A DNA stretch of 64,000 bases from Burkholderia sp. lig30 (GTDB taxonomy: Bacteria; Pseudomonadota; Gammaproteobacteria; Burkholderiales; Burkholderiaceae). The position numbers were made by a program, and so were the translations under genes. The notes under the pieces were generated by a model. That model saw only the letters and a program-made list of their open reading frames with translations. It ran no database searches and had not been told where the DNA came from. Positions 37,885 to 47,976 of this stretch are shown here, piece after piece; positions within the stretch are counted from its first letter, which is position 1, and the number at the start of each line of letters is the position of its first letter. The DNA lies in the NCBI RefSeq assembly GCF_000687455.2, contig NZ_JGVW01000099.1, positions 1-64,000 of the forward strand, read 5' to 3'.

Positions 37885-38504
37885 TACGCTTCTCCTTTCT
37901 CGTCCCTGCCGATCACGAGCGTCGTCGCGGACGTGAACATGTAGGGCGGGATGTCGAGATTCTGCGGGGCCGGCTTGTTCTTGAAGACGCGGCCGGCCAG
38001 ATCGTAGGTCGAGCCGTGGCACGGGCACAGGAAGCCGCCCGGCCAGTCGTCCGGCAGGTTCGGCTGCGGGCCCGGGGTGAAGCGCTGCGACGGCGTGCAG
38101 CCGAGATGCGTGCACACGGCCATCACGACGAGGATGTTCTTGCGATCGGCCCGCGCGCGGTACTCGTTCGCGCAATACGCGGGCAGCGGCATCGAATAGG
38201 TGGATCGGGTGGCCGGATCGGCGACTTCGTGGTCGGCCCGGGTGACGTCGGCGAGCATCGCATCGGTGCGGTTCAGCACCCAGACAGGCTTGCCGCGCCA
38301 TGCGACGGTGAGCATCTCGCCGGGCTTCAGCGCGCCGATGTCGACCTCGACCGGCGCGCCGGCCGCCCTAGCCCGGGCCGACGGCGCCAGCGACGCCGCG
38401 AATGGGATGACAGTGGCGACGCCTCCCACGCCACTGGCTACGGATGTCGCAATCAGCCAGGTACGGCGGCCGCTGTCGACGCGTTCTTCTTTCTTGTCTC
38501 GCAT
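37884..38504 (-). CDS. petA: Rieske iron-sulfur protein of the bc1 complex
   Basis: A 206-residue protein with a twin-arginine signal-anchor (SGRRTWLIATSVASG) and a single N-terminal membrane helix. The [2Fe-2S] ligands lie in CTHLGC and CPCHGS. Rieske proteins of this type are folded in the cytoplasm and exported by Tat; tatABC lies at 40.9-42.5 kb here. I chose ATG 38504 so that the Tat motif sits near the N-terminus; longer in-frame starts to 38582 exist. First gene of petABC. Confidence 0.95.
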   Translation of the reverse strand: MRDKKEERVDSGRRTWLIATSVASGVGGVATVIPFAASLAPSARARAAGAPVEVDIGALKPGEMLTVAWRGKPVWVLNRTDAMLADVTRADHEVADPATRSTYSMPLPAYCANEYRARADRKNILVVMAVCTHLGCTPSQRFTPGPQPNLPDDWPGGFLCPCHGSTYDLAGRVFKNKPAPQNLDIPPYMFTSATTLVIGRDEKGEA

Positions 38505-38722
38505 CACACGCCCCACTTCTGAGTTGGATTTTCCGTCACGACTTTCCATTCCGCCGCTAGTGTGCGCGAATGGAGTTGCCATTTACAAGGCCCGGATACG
38601 AAAATCCTCTCGAAGTCATTGATAGTTAAGGGTTTCCCCCCACTATCCGCACAATCACGCGAAACTTCTTTTAAGCGTTTGCTTCACTGATGCGAGTCGA
38701 TGCGCCGCCGCCAGTCCGGCGT

Positions 38723-39469
38723 TCAAACCGGATTATGGATATCGATAAAAAGGTGTTCGAGATCGAATTGCTCGGACAGATGCGCGCCGAGCGCCTGGAT
38801 GCCGTAGCGTTCGGTCGCATGATGTCCCGCCGCAACGTACGCGACGCCGCTCTCCGCCGCCGCGTGCGTGACGGGCTCCGACACCTCGCCCGTCAGGAAC
38901 ACGTCGGCGCCGGCGTCGATCGCCGCGTCGAAGTAGCTTTGCGCGGCGCCGGTGCACCATGCGACGCGGCGCAGTTGCTGCTCCCGATCGCCGAGCACGA
39001 GCGGCGTGCGGCCGAGCGTCCGTTCGACTTTCGCGACGAAGTGCTCGAGCGTGACGGGCATCGGCAGCGTCGCCATCCAGCCGAGATCCTGCTCGCCGAA
39101 GCGCGATTCGCAGAGCAGGCCGAGCTTTGCGCCGAGCTGCGCGTTGTTGCCGAGCTCGGGATGCGCGTCGAGCGGCAGGTGGAACGCGAACAGGTTCAGG
39201 TCGTTCGCGAGCAGCAGCTTCAGGCGCTGGTACTTGCGGCCGGTGATCTGCGGCGCCTCGTTGCGCCAGAAATAGCCGTGATGGACGAGCACCGCGTCCG
39301 CGCCCCATTCGAGCGCCGCTTCGAGCAGCGCGGCCGACGCGGTCACGCCCGTTGCGATCTTCTCGATCTTGCGGCGCCCCTCGACTTGCAGGCCGTTCGG
39401 GCAATAGTCCTTGAAGCGCGCGGCCTCGAGGGTATTGTTCAAGTACAATTCAAGTTCGATCCGATCCAT
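38723..39469 (-). CDS. Nif3-like dinuclear metal centre protein
   Basis: A 248-residue protein of the Nif3/YbgI (GTP cyclohydrolase I type 2) family, which forms hexameric rings with two metals per subunit. Visible ligand motifs are [10 protein letters not shown] (two His), [19 protein letters not shown], and [14 protein letters not shown] near the C-terminus. TAGAGG lies upstream of ATG 39469. Function of the family is unsettled. The gene is divergent from the DegS-like protease gene with 21 bp between starts. Confidence 0.92.
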   Translation of the reverse strand: MDRIELELYLNNTLEAARFKDYCPNGLQVEGRRKIEKIATGVTASAALLEAALEWGADAVLVHHGYFWRNEAPQITGRKYQRLKLLLANDLNLFAFHLPLDAHPELGNNAQLGAKLGLLCESRFGEQDLGWMATLPMPVTLEHFVAKVERTLGRTPLVLGDREQQLRRVAWCTGAAQSYFDAAIDAGADVFLTGEVSEPVTHAAAESGVAYVAAGHHATERYGIQALGAHLSEQFDLEHLFIDIHNPV

Positions 39470-39474
39470 ATAAA
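39469..39474 (+). promoter_or_regulatory. Possible -10 box for the degS-like gene
   Basis: TATAAA lies 16 bp before the protease ATG, overlapping the start codon of the divergent Nif3-like gene. A transcript starting here would have a leader of only ~10 nt, and no Shine-Dalgarno sequence is visible. Candidate -35 boxes (TTGTTC at 39435, TTCAAG at 39450) are wrongly spaced, so this is tentative. Confidence 0.35.
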
Positions 39475-39490
39475 CCTCTAGTCGATTCAG

Positions 39491-40705
39491 ATGCTTAGAC
39501 GCTTCTGGCTGTTCTTCGCCCAGGCGGTCACGGTGCTGCTCGCGCTGATGTTCATCGTCGTGACGCTCAAGCCGCAATGGCTGCAGCGTCAGGGGCAGCT
39601 CGGCAAGCAGCTCGCCACGCCGATCGTCGCGCTGCGCGAAGTCGCGCCGGGCATCGGTGGCGGGCCTGCGGCCACGTCGTATGCGGACGCCGCGCAAAAA
39701 GCGATGCCGGCCGTCGTCAACGTGTTCTCCAGCAAGGACGGCTCGCTGCCGGCGGACCCGCGCACGAAGGATCCGTTGTTCCGTTATTTCTTCGGGGATC
39801 GCAACACGCGCAAGCAGCAGGAAGAGCCGGCCGCGAACCTGGGCTCGGGCGTTATCGTGAGCCCGGAAGGTTACATTCTAACGAACCAGCACGTCGTCGA
39901 CGGCGCCGACCAGATCGAGGTCGCGCTGGCCGACGGCCGCACGGCGACCGCCAAGGTGATCGGCAGCGATCCGGAAACGGATCTCGCGGTGCTGAAGATC
40001 AACATGACCAACCTGCCGACCATCACGCTCGGGCGTTCCGACCAGGCGCGCGTCGGCGACGTCGTGCTCGCGATCGGCAACCCGTTCGGCGTCGGGCAGA
40101 CGGTCACGATGGGGATCATCAGCGCGCTCGGCCGCAACCATCTCGGCATCAACACGTTCGAGAACTTCATCCAGACCGACGCGCCGATCAACCCGGGCAA
40201 TTCCGGCGGCGCGCTCGTCGACGTCAGCGGCAATCTGCTCGGCATCAACACGGCGATCTACTCGCGCTCGGGCGGCTCGCTCGGCATCGGCTTCGCGATT
40301 CCGGTGTCGACCGCGCGCTCGGTGCTGGAGAGCATCATCACGACCGGCTCGGTCACGCGCGGCTGGATCGGTGTCGAGCCGCAGGACGTCACGCCCGAGA
40401 TCGCCGAATCGTTCGGCCTCGCGCAGAACTCGGGCGCGATCGTCGCCGGCGTGCTGCAGGGCGGCCCGGCCGACAAGGCGGGCATCCGCCCCGGCGATAT
40501 CCTCGTGACGGTCAACGGCGAGGACATCACCGACACGACGAAGCTGCTGAACGTCGTCGCGCAGATCAAGCCGGGCGCGGCGACCAAGGTTCACCTGGTA
40601 CGCAAGGGCAAGGAATTCGATCTGACCGTCGTGATCGGCAAGCGTCCGCCGCCGCCGAAGCAGACGCTCGACCAGCAGCAGCAGGATGGCGGCGACGAGC
40701 AATGA
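39491..40705 (+). CDS. DegS/DegQ-type trypsin-like protease with PDZ domain
   Basis: A 404-residue serine protease held in the inner membrane by an N-terminal helix (~4-26) facing the periplasm. The catalytic triad is His in [10 protein letters not shown], Asp in ETDLAVLK, and Ser in [11 protein letters not shown]. One PDZ domain lies at ~290-375 ([18 protein letters not shown]...), and a Pro/Gln-rich tail follows. The single PDZ plus anchor suit DegS (sigma-E regulation) rather than two-PDZ DegP. It lacks a visible ribosome-binding site. Confidence 0.92.
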   Translation: MLRRFWLFFAQAVTVLLALMFIVVTLKPQWLQRQGQLGKQLATPIVALREVAPGIGGGPAATSYADAAQKAMPAVVNVFSSKDGSLPADPRTKDPLFRYFFGDRNTRKQQEEPAANLGSGVIVSPEGYILTNQHVVDGADQIEVALADGRTATAKVIGSDPETDLAVLKINMTNLPTITLGRSDQARVGDVVLAIGNPFGVGQTVTMGIISALGRNHLGINTFENFIQTDAPINPGNSGGALVDVSGNLLGINTAIYSRSGGSLGIGFAIPVSTARSVLESIITTGSVTRGWIGVEPQDVTPEIAESFGLAQNSGAIVAGVLQGGPADKAGIRPGDILVTVNGEDITDTTKLLNVVAQIKPGAATKVHLVRKGKEFDLTVVIGKRPPPPKQTLDQQQQDGGDEQ

Positions 40706-40740
40706 CGAACGCCCCTGCGCGGGTCGCTCCCGCGCGCGGT

Positions 40741-40778
40741 GCAAAAAAAAAGGGCAGCCATCCGGCTGCCCTTTTTGT
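40741..40778. terminator. Bidirectional terminator between protease and tatC genes
   Basis: A stem AAAAAGGGCAGCC with its complement GGCTGCCCTTTTT is closed by ATCC. A long A-run precedes it and a T-run follows, so it works for both convergent transcripts. Confidence 0.93.
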
Positions 40779-40906
40779 TTGTGGCGCATCCATCGCCCGG
40801 CCGCACGCTTGACCGCATTCCGCGCTCACGCGGGCGGGCGCATCGCGTGCCGGACGCACCGCAAGCCAGGCAGCATTCGCCCGCTCGTAGTGCTGTACGA
40901 GGCCCG

Positions 40907-41692
40907 TCAGCTCGCCGCGCCGCCCTGCTCGCCCTCCGCCCGCGCCGGCTGCTTGCCGACGATCAGGCGCGCCGCGATGATCCCGGCCTCGTACAGCACC
41001 ACGAGCGGCAGCGCGAGCATCAGTTGCGAGAACACGTCGGGCGGCGTGACGACCGCCGCGACGACGAACGCGCCGACGATTACGTACGGCCGGATCTCCT
41101 TCAGCTTCGCCACGGTCAGCACGCCCATCCGGACGAGCAGCACGACGACGATCGGCACCTCGAACGTGACCCCGAACGCGATGAACATCCCGAGCACGAA
41201 GCTCAGGTAATTGTCGATATCGGTCGACATCTCCGCGCCGAGCGGCGCGTTGTAGTGCGCCATCACGCGGAAGATGGTCGGAAAGACGAGGAAGTACGCG
41301 AACGCCATCCCGCACAGGAACAGCACGTAGCTGCTGCCGACGAGCGGCGCGACGAGCTTCTTCTCGTGCTGATACAGCCCCGGCGCGACGAACGCCCAGA
41401 TCTGGTAGAGCACGACCGGCAGCGCGATCACCAGCGCAACCAGCATCGTCACCTTCATCGGCACGAAGAACGAGCCGGTGACGTCGGTGACGATCATCTT
41501 GCCGCCCTTCGGCAGGTTCTCCATCAGCGGGCGCGCGAGCAGCCGGAAGATGTCCGGCGCCCAGTAGACGAGCCCGAGGAACACGACGATCACCGAGAGC
41601 CCCGCGCGGATGATGCGGTCGCGGAGTTCGACGAGATGGGAGATGAAGGTTTCTTCCGGGACTTCGTCCGGATTACGCTGGGGGTCGCTCAC
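40907..41692 (-). CDS. tatC: Sec-independent translocase subunit TatC
   Basis: A 261-residue protein with six membrane helices that recognises twin-arginine signals. The N-terminal EETFISHLVELRDRIIRAG is the signal-binding segment and FGVTFEVPIVVVLLVRMG is a conserved helix. I chose GTG 41692 because protein-like sequence begins at SDPQRNPDEVPEETF; the open frame continues upstream without similarity. It is the last gene of tatABC and, apparently, of the long minus-strand series. Confidence 0.95.
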   Translation of the reverse strand: MSDPQRNPDEVPEETFISHLVELRDRIIRAGLSVIVVFLGLVYWAPDIFRLLARPLMENLPKGGKMIVTDVTGSFFVPMKVTMLVALVIALPVVLYQIWAFVAPGLYQHEKKLVAPLVGSSYVLFLCGMAFAYFLVFPTIFRVMAHYNAPLGAEMSTDIDNYLSFVLGMFIAFGVTFEVPIVVVLLVRMGVLTVAKLKEIRPYVIVGAFVVAAVVTPPDVFSQLMLALPLVVLYEAGIIAARLIVGKQPARAEGEQGGAAS

Positions 41693-41729
41693 ACCGGCCC
41701 TCGATTGGATTGACGAGCGCGCATTGCGC

Positions 41730-42242
41730 TCAGAAGAACCGCGCCGGACGGCGCAGGCTCGCCGGCTGATGGCGCGCGACGCGCGCCGCGCCGGACTGCA
41801 CGCGGGTGCGGCGCGTGGTGGCGCGCTTGTACCAGACGGGCATCGCCGCCTGCCTGACGCGCCAGTTGCGGCGCTTCGCCGCCGGCAAGCCGGCGCCGCG
41901 CCAGGTGGCCGGCTCGAGCGGCGCATCCGTCGTGCCGGCGGCATCGGCGGTGCCGACCGCCGCATTCCACGCCGTGTTCAGCTCGGTCTCGTGCTGGCGC
42001 AGGTTGTCGTGAATGGTGTTCTCGACGTTGCGCGCGGCCGCCTCGAAATCGCTCTTCATCGTGCGCAGCGCATCGAGTTCGATCTCGCGCGACACCTCGG
42101 CCTTCACGTCGTTGATGTACCGCTGCGCGCGGCCGAACAGCGCGCCCGCGGTGCGCGCGACGCGCGGCAGGCGCTCGGGGCCGAGCACCACGAGTGCGAC
42201 GACGCCGATCAGCGCCATTTTAGAAAGACCGAGATCCAGCAT
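41730..42242 (-). CDS. tatB: Tat translocase subunit TatB
   Basis: A 170-residue protein. One N-terminal membrane helix (MALIGVVALVVLGPERLPRVAR, with the GPE motif at the hinge) is followed by an amphipathic helix with RYINDVKAEVSREIELD. A variable basic/Pro tail follows. With TatC it forms the receptor for folded precursors. Confidence 0.95.
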   Translation of the reverse strand: MLDLGLSKMALIGVVALVVLGPERLPRVARTAGALFGRAQRYINDVKAEVSREIELDALRTMKSDFEAAARNVENTIHDNLRQHETELNTAWNAAVGTADAAGTTDAPLEPATWRGAGLPAAKRRNWRVRQAAMPVWYKRATTRRTRVQSGAARVARHQPASLRRPARFF

Positions 42243-42268
42243 CGGAGCCGTCCGTCAGCGTGCCGGCG

Positions 42269-42502
42269 TCACGCCTTGTTCGAATCGGAACGCGACGTGT
42301 CCTTCGCGTTGACGTCGACCGAGCCAGAGCGCGGCAGCTGCTGCGCGTCGGAGGACGGCGCATCGCCTTCGCGCATGCCTTCCTTGAAGCCCTTCACGGC
42401 GCTGCCGAGGTCGTTGCCGATGTTGCGCAGCTTCTTCGTGCCGAACACCAGCGCGACGATCAGCAGCACGATCAGCCAGTGCCAAATACTCAATCCACCC
42501 AT
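42269..42502 (-). CDS. tatA: Tat translocase subunit TatA
   Basis: A 77-residue pore-forming subunit. A short membrane helix ([18 protein letters not shown]) precedes the [23 protein letters not shown] amphipathic helix. A polar tail ends the protein. It lies 26 bp before tatB. Confidence 0.96.
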   Translation of the reverse strand: MGGLSIWHWLIVLLIVALVFGTKKLRNIGNDLGSAVKGFKEGMREGDAPSSDAQQLPRSGSVDVNAKDTSRSDSNKA

Positions 42503-42588
42503 GATGAAACTCTCCTAAACCTCGCCGTTGGCGGCACAAATCGCCGGCGATGCGCCGGCTTCGATCGAACGCGGCAACCCCCGCGCGG

Positions 42589-42954
42589 TCAACCCATCCG
42601 GTGCCAGGGACGCGGGCCGGCAAGGATGTGCGCGTGCAGGTGGTAGACCTCCTGCCCGCCGCCCGGCCCGGTGTTGATCACCGTGCGAAAACCGGTGTCG
42701 CCGCCGCGGTAGGACACGCCGAGCTCTTCGGCCAGACGTGCGACCAGCACCATCATTCTACCCAGCAGCGGTGCATCCTCCTCCCCGACCGCCGACAGCG
42801 TCGGCAGGTGCTTGCGGGGGATCACGAGCACGTGCGTCTCGGCCGCCGGACGGATGTCGCGGAACGCGACGAACTCGTCGTCCTCATGCACTTTCGTGCT
42901 CGGAATCTCACCTGCGGCGATCTTGCAGAACAGGCAATTCGGATCGTGACTCAT
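42589..42954 (-). CDS. Histidine triad (HIT/HinT-like) nucleotide-binding protein
   Basis: A 121-residue HIT protein with the triad HLHAHIL near residues 109-115. The N-terminal CLFCKIAAGEIPS segment is typical of HinT, with an unusual zinc-like CxxC. HinT enzymes hydrolyse adenosine phosphoramidates. It sits between tatA and the small membrane protein gene, a common beta-proteobacterial arrangement. Confidence 0.94.
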   Translation of the reverse strand: MSHDPNCLFCKIAAGEIPSTKVHEDDEFVAFRDIRPAAETHVLVIPRKHLPTLSAVGEEDAPLLGRMMVLVARLAEELGVSYRGGDTGFRTVINTGPGGGQEVYHLHAHILAGPRPWHRMG

Positions 42955-42981
42955 GTTACTCCCGGCAACGCCCGCTCCGCG

Positions 42982-43371
42982 TCAGAACCACGCCTGCGGA
43001 TCGAGCGTCTTGTTGTCGTTCAAATACAGCCAGCCTTTGATGATACGGTACAGCGTCCAGATCCAGACCGCGCCCAGCACCAGAAACCCGACGCCGACGA
43101 CGAGCAGCGCGATCCCGATCACGTACGCGATCAGCGCGCGCCAGAAGGTGCGGATCTGCCACTCGAAATGCGCGTCGTAGGGGGTACCCGACGCATCGGC
43201 GCGCTTCACGTAGTTGATGATGATCGCGATGAGGCCCGTGACGCCGCCCGTCAGCCAATGCACCGCGTAGAGCGCATACAGCACGTGCGTCAGCGTGCGC
43301 AGCCCGTTCAGGCGCTCGCTGTCGGCGGCGCCCTGATACGGCGGCGGGAACTGGCCTGGCGTATCCGTCAT
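42982..43371 (-). CDS. DUF4870-like small membrane protein
   Basis: A 129-residue protein with three or four hydrophobic helices (about 30-52, 73-105 and 108-115). The YDAHFEWQIRTFW segment is typical of DUF4870/Tic20-like small membrane proteins. Its start is preceded by a proline-rich cytosolic segment. Function unknown. It lies between hisE and the HIT gene and probably shares their transcript. Confidence 0.8.
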   Translation of the reverse strand: MTDTPGQFPPPYQGAADSERLNGLRTLTHVLYALYAVHWLTGGVTGLIAIIINYVKRADASGTPYDAHFEWQIRTFWRALIAYVIGIALLVVGVGFLVLGAVWIWTLYRIIKGWLYLNDNKTLDPQAWF

Positions 43372-43441
43372 GATGCTACCCCCAAAGATGACCATTCATG
43401 CAATCGTGCCGCCCGTGCGCGGCGGGGAGCGGCGCAGTGCG

Positions 43442-43807
43442 TCAGCCGCCGTTCTCCTCGCGCTCGCGGCGCTTGCGCAGCGCCTTTTCCTCGATGCCGG
43501 ACAGGCCCTCGCGGCGCTCCAGCTCGGCGATCACGTCGGCCGGGCTGAGGTCGAAATGGGACAGCATCACGAGGCAGTGGAACCACAGGTCGGCCACTTC
43601 GCCGACGAGCGCGGTCGGCGCGCCGCCCTGGCGCACGTCCTTCGCGGCCAGCACGACTTCGGTCGCCTCCTCGCCGATCTTCTTGAGCACCGCGTCGTCG
43701 CCCTTGTGGAAGAGCCGCGACACGTACGATTGCTCGGGATCGCCGCCCTTGCGGCTGTCGATCACGGCCGCGAGCCGCAGCAGCGTGTCTTCGGTGGTTT
43801 GCGTCAT
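43442..43807 (-). CDS. hisE: Phosphoribosyl-ATP pyrophosphatase
   Basis: A 121-residue all-helical MazG-like enzyme. It hydrolyses phosphoribosyl-ATP to phosphoribosyl-AMP, the second step of histidine synthesis. The [16 protein letters not shown] and [14 protein letters not shown] segments supply the metal-binding acidic residues. Its ATG overlaps the hisI stop (ATGA). Here HisE and HisI are separate proteins, unlike the fused HisIE of enterics. Confidence 0.95.
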   Translation of the reverse strand: MTQTTEDTLLRLAAVIDSRKGGDPEQSYVSRLFHKGDDAVLKKIGEEATEVVLAAKDVRQGGAPTALVGEVADLWFHCLVMLSHFDLSPADVIAELERREGLSGIEEKALRKRREREENGG

Positions 43808-44214
43808 TTGTAGATATGTTCGGGATCTTTCAGCACCGGATCGACCGCGACCCATTCGCCGTCGTCGACGGTGCCTTCGAATTTCTGGAAGAAGCACGAA
43901 TGCCGGCCGGTGTGGCATGCGATGCCGGACACCTGCTCGACCTTCAGCAGCACGACGTCCTCGTCGCAGTCGAGGCGCACCTCATGGACATGCTGCACGT
44001 GGCCCGACTCCTCGCCCTTGAACCACAGGCGCTGGCGCGAGCGCGAGAAATAGACCGCGCGCCCGGTCTCGATCGTCTTCGCCAATGCTTCGCGGTTCAT
44101 CCACGCGAACATCAGCACGTCGTTCGTCGACGCCTCCTGCGCGATCACCGGCACGAGGCCGTTGTCGTCCCAGCGGACCTTGTCGAGCCACGCGGGCAGT
44201 GCTGCCGTATTCAT
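43804..44214 (-). CDS. hisI: Phosphoribosyl-AMP cyclohydrolase
   Basis: A 136-residue zinc enzyme of the third step of histidine synthesis. The conserved sequence includes [34 protein letters not shown], the [13 protein letters not shown] acidic/Cys motif and [11 protein letters not shown], giving the zinc cysteines. ATG 44214 overlaps the hisF stop codon; a GTG three bases upstream is an alternative. Confidence 0.95.
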   Translation of the reverse strand: MNTAALPAWLDKVRWDDNGLVPVIAQEASTNDVLMFAWMNREALAKTIETGRAVYFSRSRQRLWFKGEESGHVQHVHEVRLDCDEDVVLLKVEQVSGIACHTGRHSCFFQKFEGTVDDGEWVAVDPVLKDPEHIYK

Positions 44215-44987
44215 CACAACCTCACCGGAATGCCTTGGGCGGCCATGAAGCGCTTCGCCTCGCCGACCGTGTGTTCGCCGTAGTGGAAGATGCTTGCGGC
44301 CAGCACCGCGTCCGCGTGCCCTTCCTTGATGCCGTCGGCCAGATGCTGCAGCGTGCCGACGCCGCCCGACGCGATCACCGGCACCGGCACCGCATCCGAC
44401 ACGCCGCGCGTGAGCGCGAGATCGAAGCCCGATTTCGTGCCGTCGCGGTCCATGCTCGTGAGCAGGATCTCGCCCGCGCCGAGCTCGGCCATCTTGCGCG
44501 CCCACTCGATCGCGTCGAGCCCGGTGCCCTTGCGGCCGCCGTGCGTAAACACTTCCCAGCGCGGCGCCTCGCCGTCGGCGGACACGCGCTTCGCGTCGAT
44601 CGCGACGACGATGCACTGCGAGCCGTACTTGTCGGACGCGTCGCGCACGAGTTGCGGGTTCGCGACCGCGGACGAGTTCATGCTGACCTTGTCCGCGCCC
44701 GCGTTCAGCAGGCGCCGGACGTCCTCGACGGCGCGCACGCCGCCGCCGACCGTCAGCGGGATGAAGACCTGCGACGCGACCGCCTCGATGATCGGCAGGA
44801 TCAGGTCTCGCTGGTCGGACGTCGCGGTGATGTCGAGGAACGTGAGTTCGTCGGCGCCCTGATCGTCGTAACGGCGGGCGATCTCGACCGGATCGCCGGC
44901 GTCGCGCAGTTCGACGAAGTTGACGCCCTTGACGACGCGCCCGGCGGTCACGTCGAGGCAGGGAATGATGCGTTTAGCTAGAGCCAT
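44214..44987 (-). CDS. hisF: Imidazole glycerol phosphate synthase cyclase subunit
   Basis: A 257-residue TIM barrel. With HisH it makes IGP and AICAR from PRFAR and ammonia. Catalytic Asp residues lie in [16 protein letters not shown] and [13 protein letters not shown]. Phosphate-binding loops VIASGGVG and the C-terminal region agree with the family. It is preceded by hisA at a 110-bp gap containing short repeats. Confidence 0.97.
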   Translation of the reverse strand: MALAKRIIPCLDVTAGRVVKGVNFVELRDAGDPVEIARRYDDQGADELTFLDITATSDQRDLILPIIEAVASQVFIPLTVGGGVRAVEDVRRLLNAGADKVSMNSSAVANPQLVRDASDKYGSQCIVVAIDAKRVSADGEAPRWEVFTHGGRKGTGLDAIEWARKMAELGAGEILLTSMDRDGTKSGFDLALTRGVSDAVPVPVIASGGVGTLQHLADGIKEGHADAVLAASIFHYGEHTVGEAKRFMAAQGIPVRL

Positions 44988-45010
44988 GATGTTGGGCCAA
45001 TTGCCGCGGT

Positions 45011-45051
45011 TGAAGACGCCCGGTCAGGGACGCCCGATCAGGGACGCCCGG
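45011..45051. repeat. Short tandem repeat between hisA and hisF
   Basis: TCAGGGACGCCCGA (45024) is repeated at 45038 with one change. A related GAAGACGCCCGG lies just before them. The spacing is about 13-14 bp. Confidence 0.6.
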
Positions 45052-45096
45052 CCCGGACCGCCCGGCGGGCGGCCCGGCGAAGGAACGCCGGCGTGT

Positions 45097-45852
45097 TCAG
45101 GCGTTGTCGAGCTCGCCGCTCAGTTCGTCCGCGCGCTTTTGCGCGGCCGCGAAGTCGAGATCGCCGGAGTAGATCGCGCGGCCGCAGATCACCCCTTCGA
45201 CGCCTTGCCGTTCCACTTCGCAAAGCTTCTCGATGTCGACGATGTTCGACAGGCCGCCGCTCGCGATGACCGGAATGCCGACCGCCTGCGCGAGCTTCAC
45301 CGTCGCGTCGATGTTGATCCCCTGCAGCATGCCGTCGCGGCCGATGTCCGTGTAGACGATCGACTCGACGCCGTAGTCCTCGAACTTCTTCGCGAGATCG
45401 ATCACCTCGTGGCCCGTCAGCTTGCTCCAGCCATCGGTCGCGACCTTGCCGTCCTTTGCGTCGAGACCGACGATGATGCGGCCCGCGAACGCGCTGCACG
45501 CATCCTGCAGGAAGCCCGGGTCCTTCACTGCCGCCGTGCCGATGATCACGTACGACAGGCCCGCGTCGAGATACTTCTCGATCGTCTCGAGGCTGCGGAT
45601 GCCGCCGCCCAGTTGCACGGGAATTTCGTCGCCGACCTCGTCGAGGATCGCTTCGATCGCATCGAGATTCTTCGGCTTGCCGGCGAACGCGCCGTTCAGA
45701 TCGACGAGATGAAGCCGCCGCGCGCCGAGATCGACCCACTTGCGGGCCATCGCCGCAGGATCTTCGGAAAAAATCGTCGCCTGGTCCATATCGCCCTGTT
45801 TGAGGCGCACACACTGACCGTCTTTAAGATCGATGGCCGGAATCAGCAGCAT
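45097..45852 (-). CDS. hisA: ProFAR isomerase
   Basis: A 251-residue TIM barrel that opens the aminoaldose of ProFAR to PRFAR. The general acid/base residues lie in [20 protein letters not shown] and [12 protein letters not shown]. The phosphate loops are SGGLSN and GTAAVKD. It is the homologue and neighbour of hisF in the expected his order. Confidence 0.97.
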   Translation of the reverse strand: MLLIPAIDLKDGQCVRLKQGDMDQATIFSEDPAAMARKWVDLGARRLHLVDLNGAFAGKPKNLDAIEAILDEVGDEIPVQLGGGIRSLETIEKYLDAGLSYVIIGTAAVKDPGFLQDACSAFAGRIIVGLDAKDGKVATDGWSKLTGHEVIDLAKKFEDYGVESIVYTDIGRDGMLQGINIDATVKLAQAVGIPVIASGGLSNIVDIEKLCEVERQGVEGVICGRAIYSGDLDFAAAQKRADELSGELDNA

Positions 45853-46014
45853 AGCAATCGGGTGTTGTCAGAAAAAAGGAAAAGTTAAGGCGCGCGCTGG
45901 CCCATCCAGTGTCGCGCCGTCACGCTAGTGTAGTACAACTCGTTCGGCACATTGGTGCGCGAGGCCCGTGCGGCGGGCGCAATGCGCCTGCCGAGCGTGG
46001 CTCGCGCGCCACGC

Positions 46015-46656
46015 TTACGGATTCCAGTGTACGAAGTTGCGGTACAGACGCAACCCGACCTCCGCACTTTTCTCCGGGTGGAATTGGGTCGCGAAGAGGT
46101 TGTCCCGCGCGACCGCGGACGTAAACGGCGCACCGTAGACCGTCTCGCCGACCGTGTGCGCCGGGTTGTCCGGCACCACGTAATAGCTATGCACGAAATA
46201 GAAGTAGGCATTGTCGGGCACGCCGTCCCACAGCGGGTGCGGCTGCGACTGGCGCACGCGGTTCCAGCCCATCTGCGGCACCTTGAAGCGCGAGCCGTCG
46301 TCCTGCAGCCGGCCCTCGAGCTCGAAGCGCACGACCTTGCCCGGCAGCAGGCCGAGGCCGTTCGTGTCGCCTTCCGCGCTCCAGTCGAACAGCATCTGCT
46401 CGCCGACGCACACGCCGAGCAGCGGCTTCGTGCGCGACGCTTCGATCACCGCCTCCTGCAGGCCCGACTCGCCGAGGCAGCGCATGCAGTCGGGCATCGC
46501 GCCCTGGCCGGGCAGCACGACGCGGTCGGCCGCGCGGATCGCGGCCGGCGTATCGACGATCGCCACGTCAGCGGCCGGCTCGGCCTTCTTGAGCGCCTGC
46601 GCGACCGAGCGCAGGTTGCCCATCCCATAATCCACAATCGCAATCGAAGTTTTCAT
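46015..46656 (-). CDS. hisH: IGP synthase glutamine amidotransferase subunit
   Basis: A 213-residue class I amidotransferase supplying ammonia to HisF. The nucleophile elbow is [10 protein letters not shown] and the catalytic His/Glu are in ATQFHPEKS. The family start [17 protein letters not shown] is present. Its ATG overlaps the stop codon of the marC gene by 4 bp, so it is translationally coupled to a membrane protein gene. Confidence 0.97.
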   Translation of the reverse strand: MKTSIAIVDYGMGNLRSVAQALKKAEPAADVAIVDTPAAIRAADRVVLPGQGAMPDCMRCLGESGLQEAVIEASRTKPLLGVCVGEQMLFDWSAEGDTNGLGLLPGKVVRFELEGRLQDDGSRFKVPQMGWNRVRQSQPHPLWDGVPDNAYFYFVHSYYVVPDNPAHTVGETVYGAPFTSAVARDNLFATQFHPEKSAEVGLRLYRNFVHWNP

Positions 46657-47273
46657 CTCAGTGCAGGCAATAACGCCCTCAGTCCGTTGACGATGAATTC
46701 CACCGCCAGCGCCGACAGCATCAGACCCATCAGCCGCGTGGCGATGTTGATGCCGGTGCGGCCGATCCAGTGCGCGATCGGCTCGGCGAGCCGCATCGCG
46801 ACGAAACACAGGAACGCCAGTATCGCGCCGATCGCGACAAGGCCTGCCCGCTCATACCAATGATGCGAATTCGCCGCATAGACGATCACCGTGCTGATCG
46901 AGCCGGGGCCCGTGAGCAGCGGGATCGCGAGCGGCACCACCGCGATGTTGTCCTTCAGCTCCGCCTCGTGGCGCTCCTCCGGCGTCGAGCGCGTGTTGCC
47001 GATCTGCGCGTTCAGCATGTTGATCGCCATCAGCAGCATGATGATGCCGCCGCCCACTTCGAGCGAGCCGACCGAAATGCCGAAGAAGTCGATGATCTGC
47101 TGCCCGAGCAGCGTCGTCACCGTGATCACGCAGAACACCGACACCGCCGCGAGCCGGACCGTGCGGCGCCGCTCGTCTTCCGTCTGCTGCGCCGTGAGGC
47201 TCAGGAAGAACGGCACCGCGCCGACCGGGTTGATCAGCGCAAGCAGCGAAATGAATGATTTGAGCAGATCCAT
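46653..47273 (-). CDS. MarC family membrane protein
   Basis: A 206-residue inner-membrane protein with six helices. The conserved [18 protein letters not shown] start and the second half repeat [15 protein letters not shown] fit MarC/UPF0056. The family has no firm function; the early link to multiple antibiotic resistance was withdrawn. It is embedded in the his operon between hisB and hisH and overlaps hisH by 4 bp. Confidence 0.92.
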   Translation of the reverse strand: MDLLKSFISLLALINPVGAVPFFLSLTAQQTEDERRRTVRLAAVSVFCVITVTTLLGQQIIDFFGISVGSLEVGGGIIMLLMAINMLNAQIGNTRSTPEERHEAELKDNIAVVPLAIPLLTGPGSISTVIVYAANSHHWYERAGLVAIGAILAFLCFVAMRLAEPIAHWIGRTGINIATRLMGLMLSALAVEFIVNGLRALLPALR

Positions 47274-47328
47274 CGCAAGCCGGCGCCGCGCGCCGAAGCC
47301 GTCAGGTTGTCCTTCGCGCCGAAGCCGG

Positions 47329-47916
47329 TCAGAGGCTGCCCTTGGTCGACGGAATCTGCCCCGCCGCGCGTTCGTCCAGCTCCACCGCAGCCCGCAGCGC
47401 CCGGCCGAATGCCTTGAACACCGTTTCCAGCTGGTGGTGGGCGTTGATCCCGCGCAGGTTGTCGATGTGCAGCGTCACGCCCGCGTGGTTCACGAAGCCG
47501 CGGAAAAATTCGATCGACAGGTCGACGTCGAAGGTGCCGATCCGCGCGCGCGTGAACGGCACGTGGAATTCGAGCCCCGGCCGGCCGGAGAAGTCGATCA
47601 CGACGCGCGACAGCGCCTCGTCGAGCGGCACGTACGAATGACCGTAGCGGCGGATGCCCTTCCTGTCGCCGATCGCCTTTGCGACCGCCTGGCCGAGCGT
47701 GATGCCGACGTCCTCCACCGTATGGTGGTCGTCGATATGGATGTCGCCATGCGCCTCGACCTCGAGGTCGACCAGACCGTGTCGTGCGATCTGGTCGAGC
47801 ATATGGTCGAGGAACGGCACGCCGGTCGCGAGCTTCTGCTGGCCGGTGCCGTCGAGGTTGAGCTTCACACGGATCTGCGTTTCGCTGGTATTGCGAACGA
47901 CTTCCGCCACACGCAT
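47329..47916 (-). CDS. hisB: Imidazoleglycerol-phosphate dehydratase
   Basis: A 195-residue monofunctional IGPD, without the histidinol phosphatase domain of enteric HisB. The two manganese-binding motifs are [14 protein letters not shown]...[10 protein letters not shown] in the first half and [13 protein letters not shown]...NAHHQLE in the second. It makes imidazole acetol phosphate. It is next to hisC. Confidence 0.97.
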   Translation of the reverse strand: MRVAEVVRNTSETQIRVKLNLDGTGQQKLATGVPFLDHMLDQIARHGLVDLEVEAHGDIHIDDHHTVEDVGITLGQAVAKAIGDRKGIRRYGHSYVPLDEALSRVVIDFSGRPGLEFHVPFTRARIGTFDVDLSIEFFRGFVNHAGVTLHIDNLRGINAHHQLETVFKAFGRALRAAVELDERAAGQIPSTKGSL

Positions 47917-47976
47917 GGTGATTCCTTGAATGAGTCTGGTGAAAATGGGGGTCGATTGTAGCGCGCCGCCGCGCGC

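Noticed and set aside
45885-46211. Small minus-strand frame between hisA and hisH
   Set aside because: It is an Arg/Thr-rich translation that overlaps hisH in another frame and lacks a start signal.
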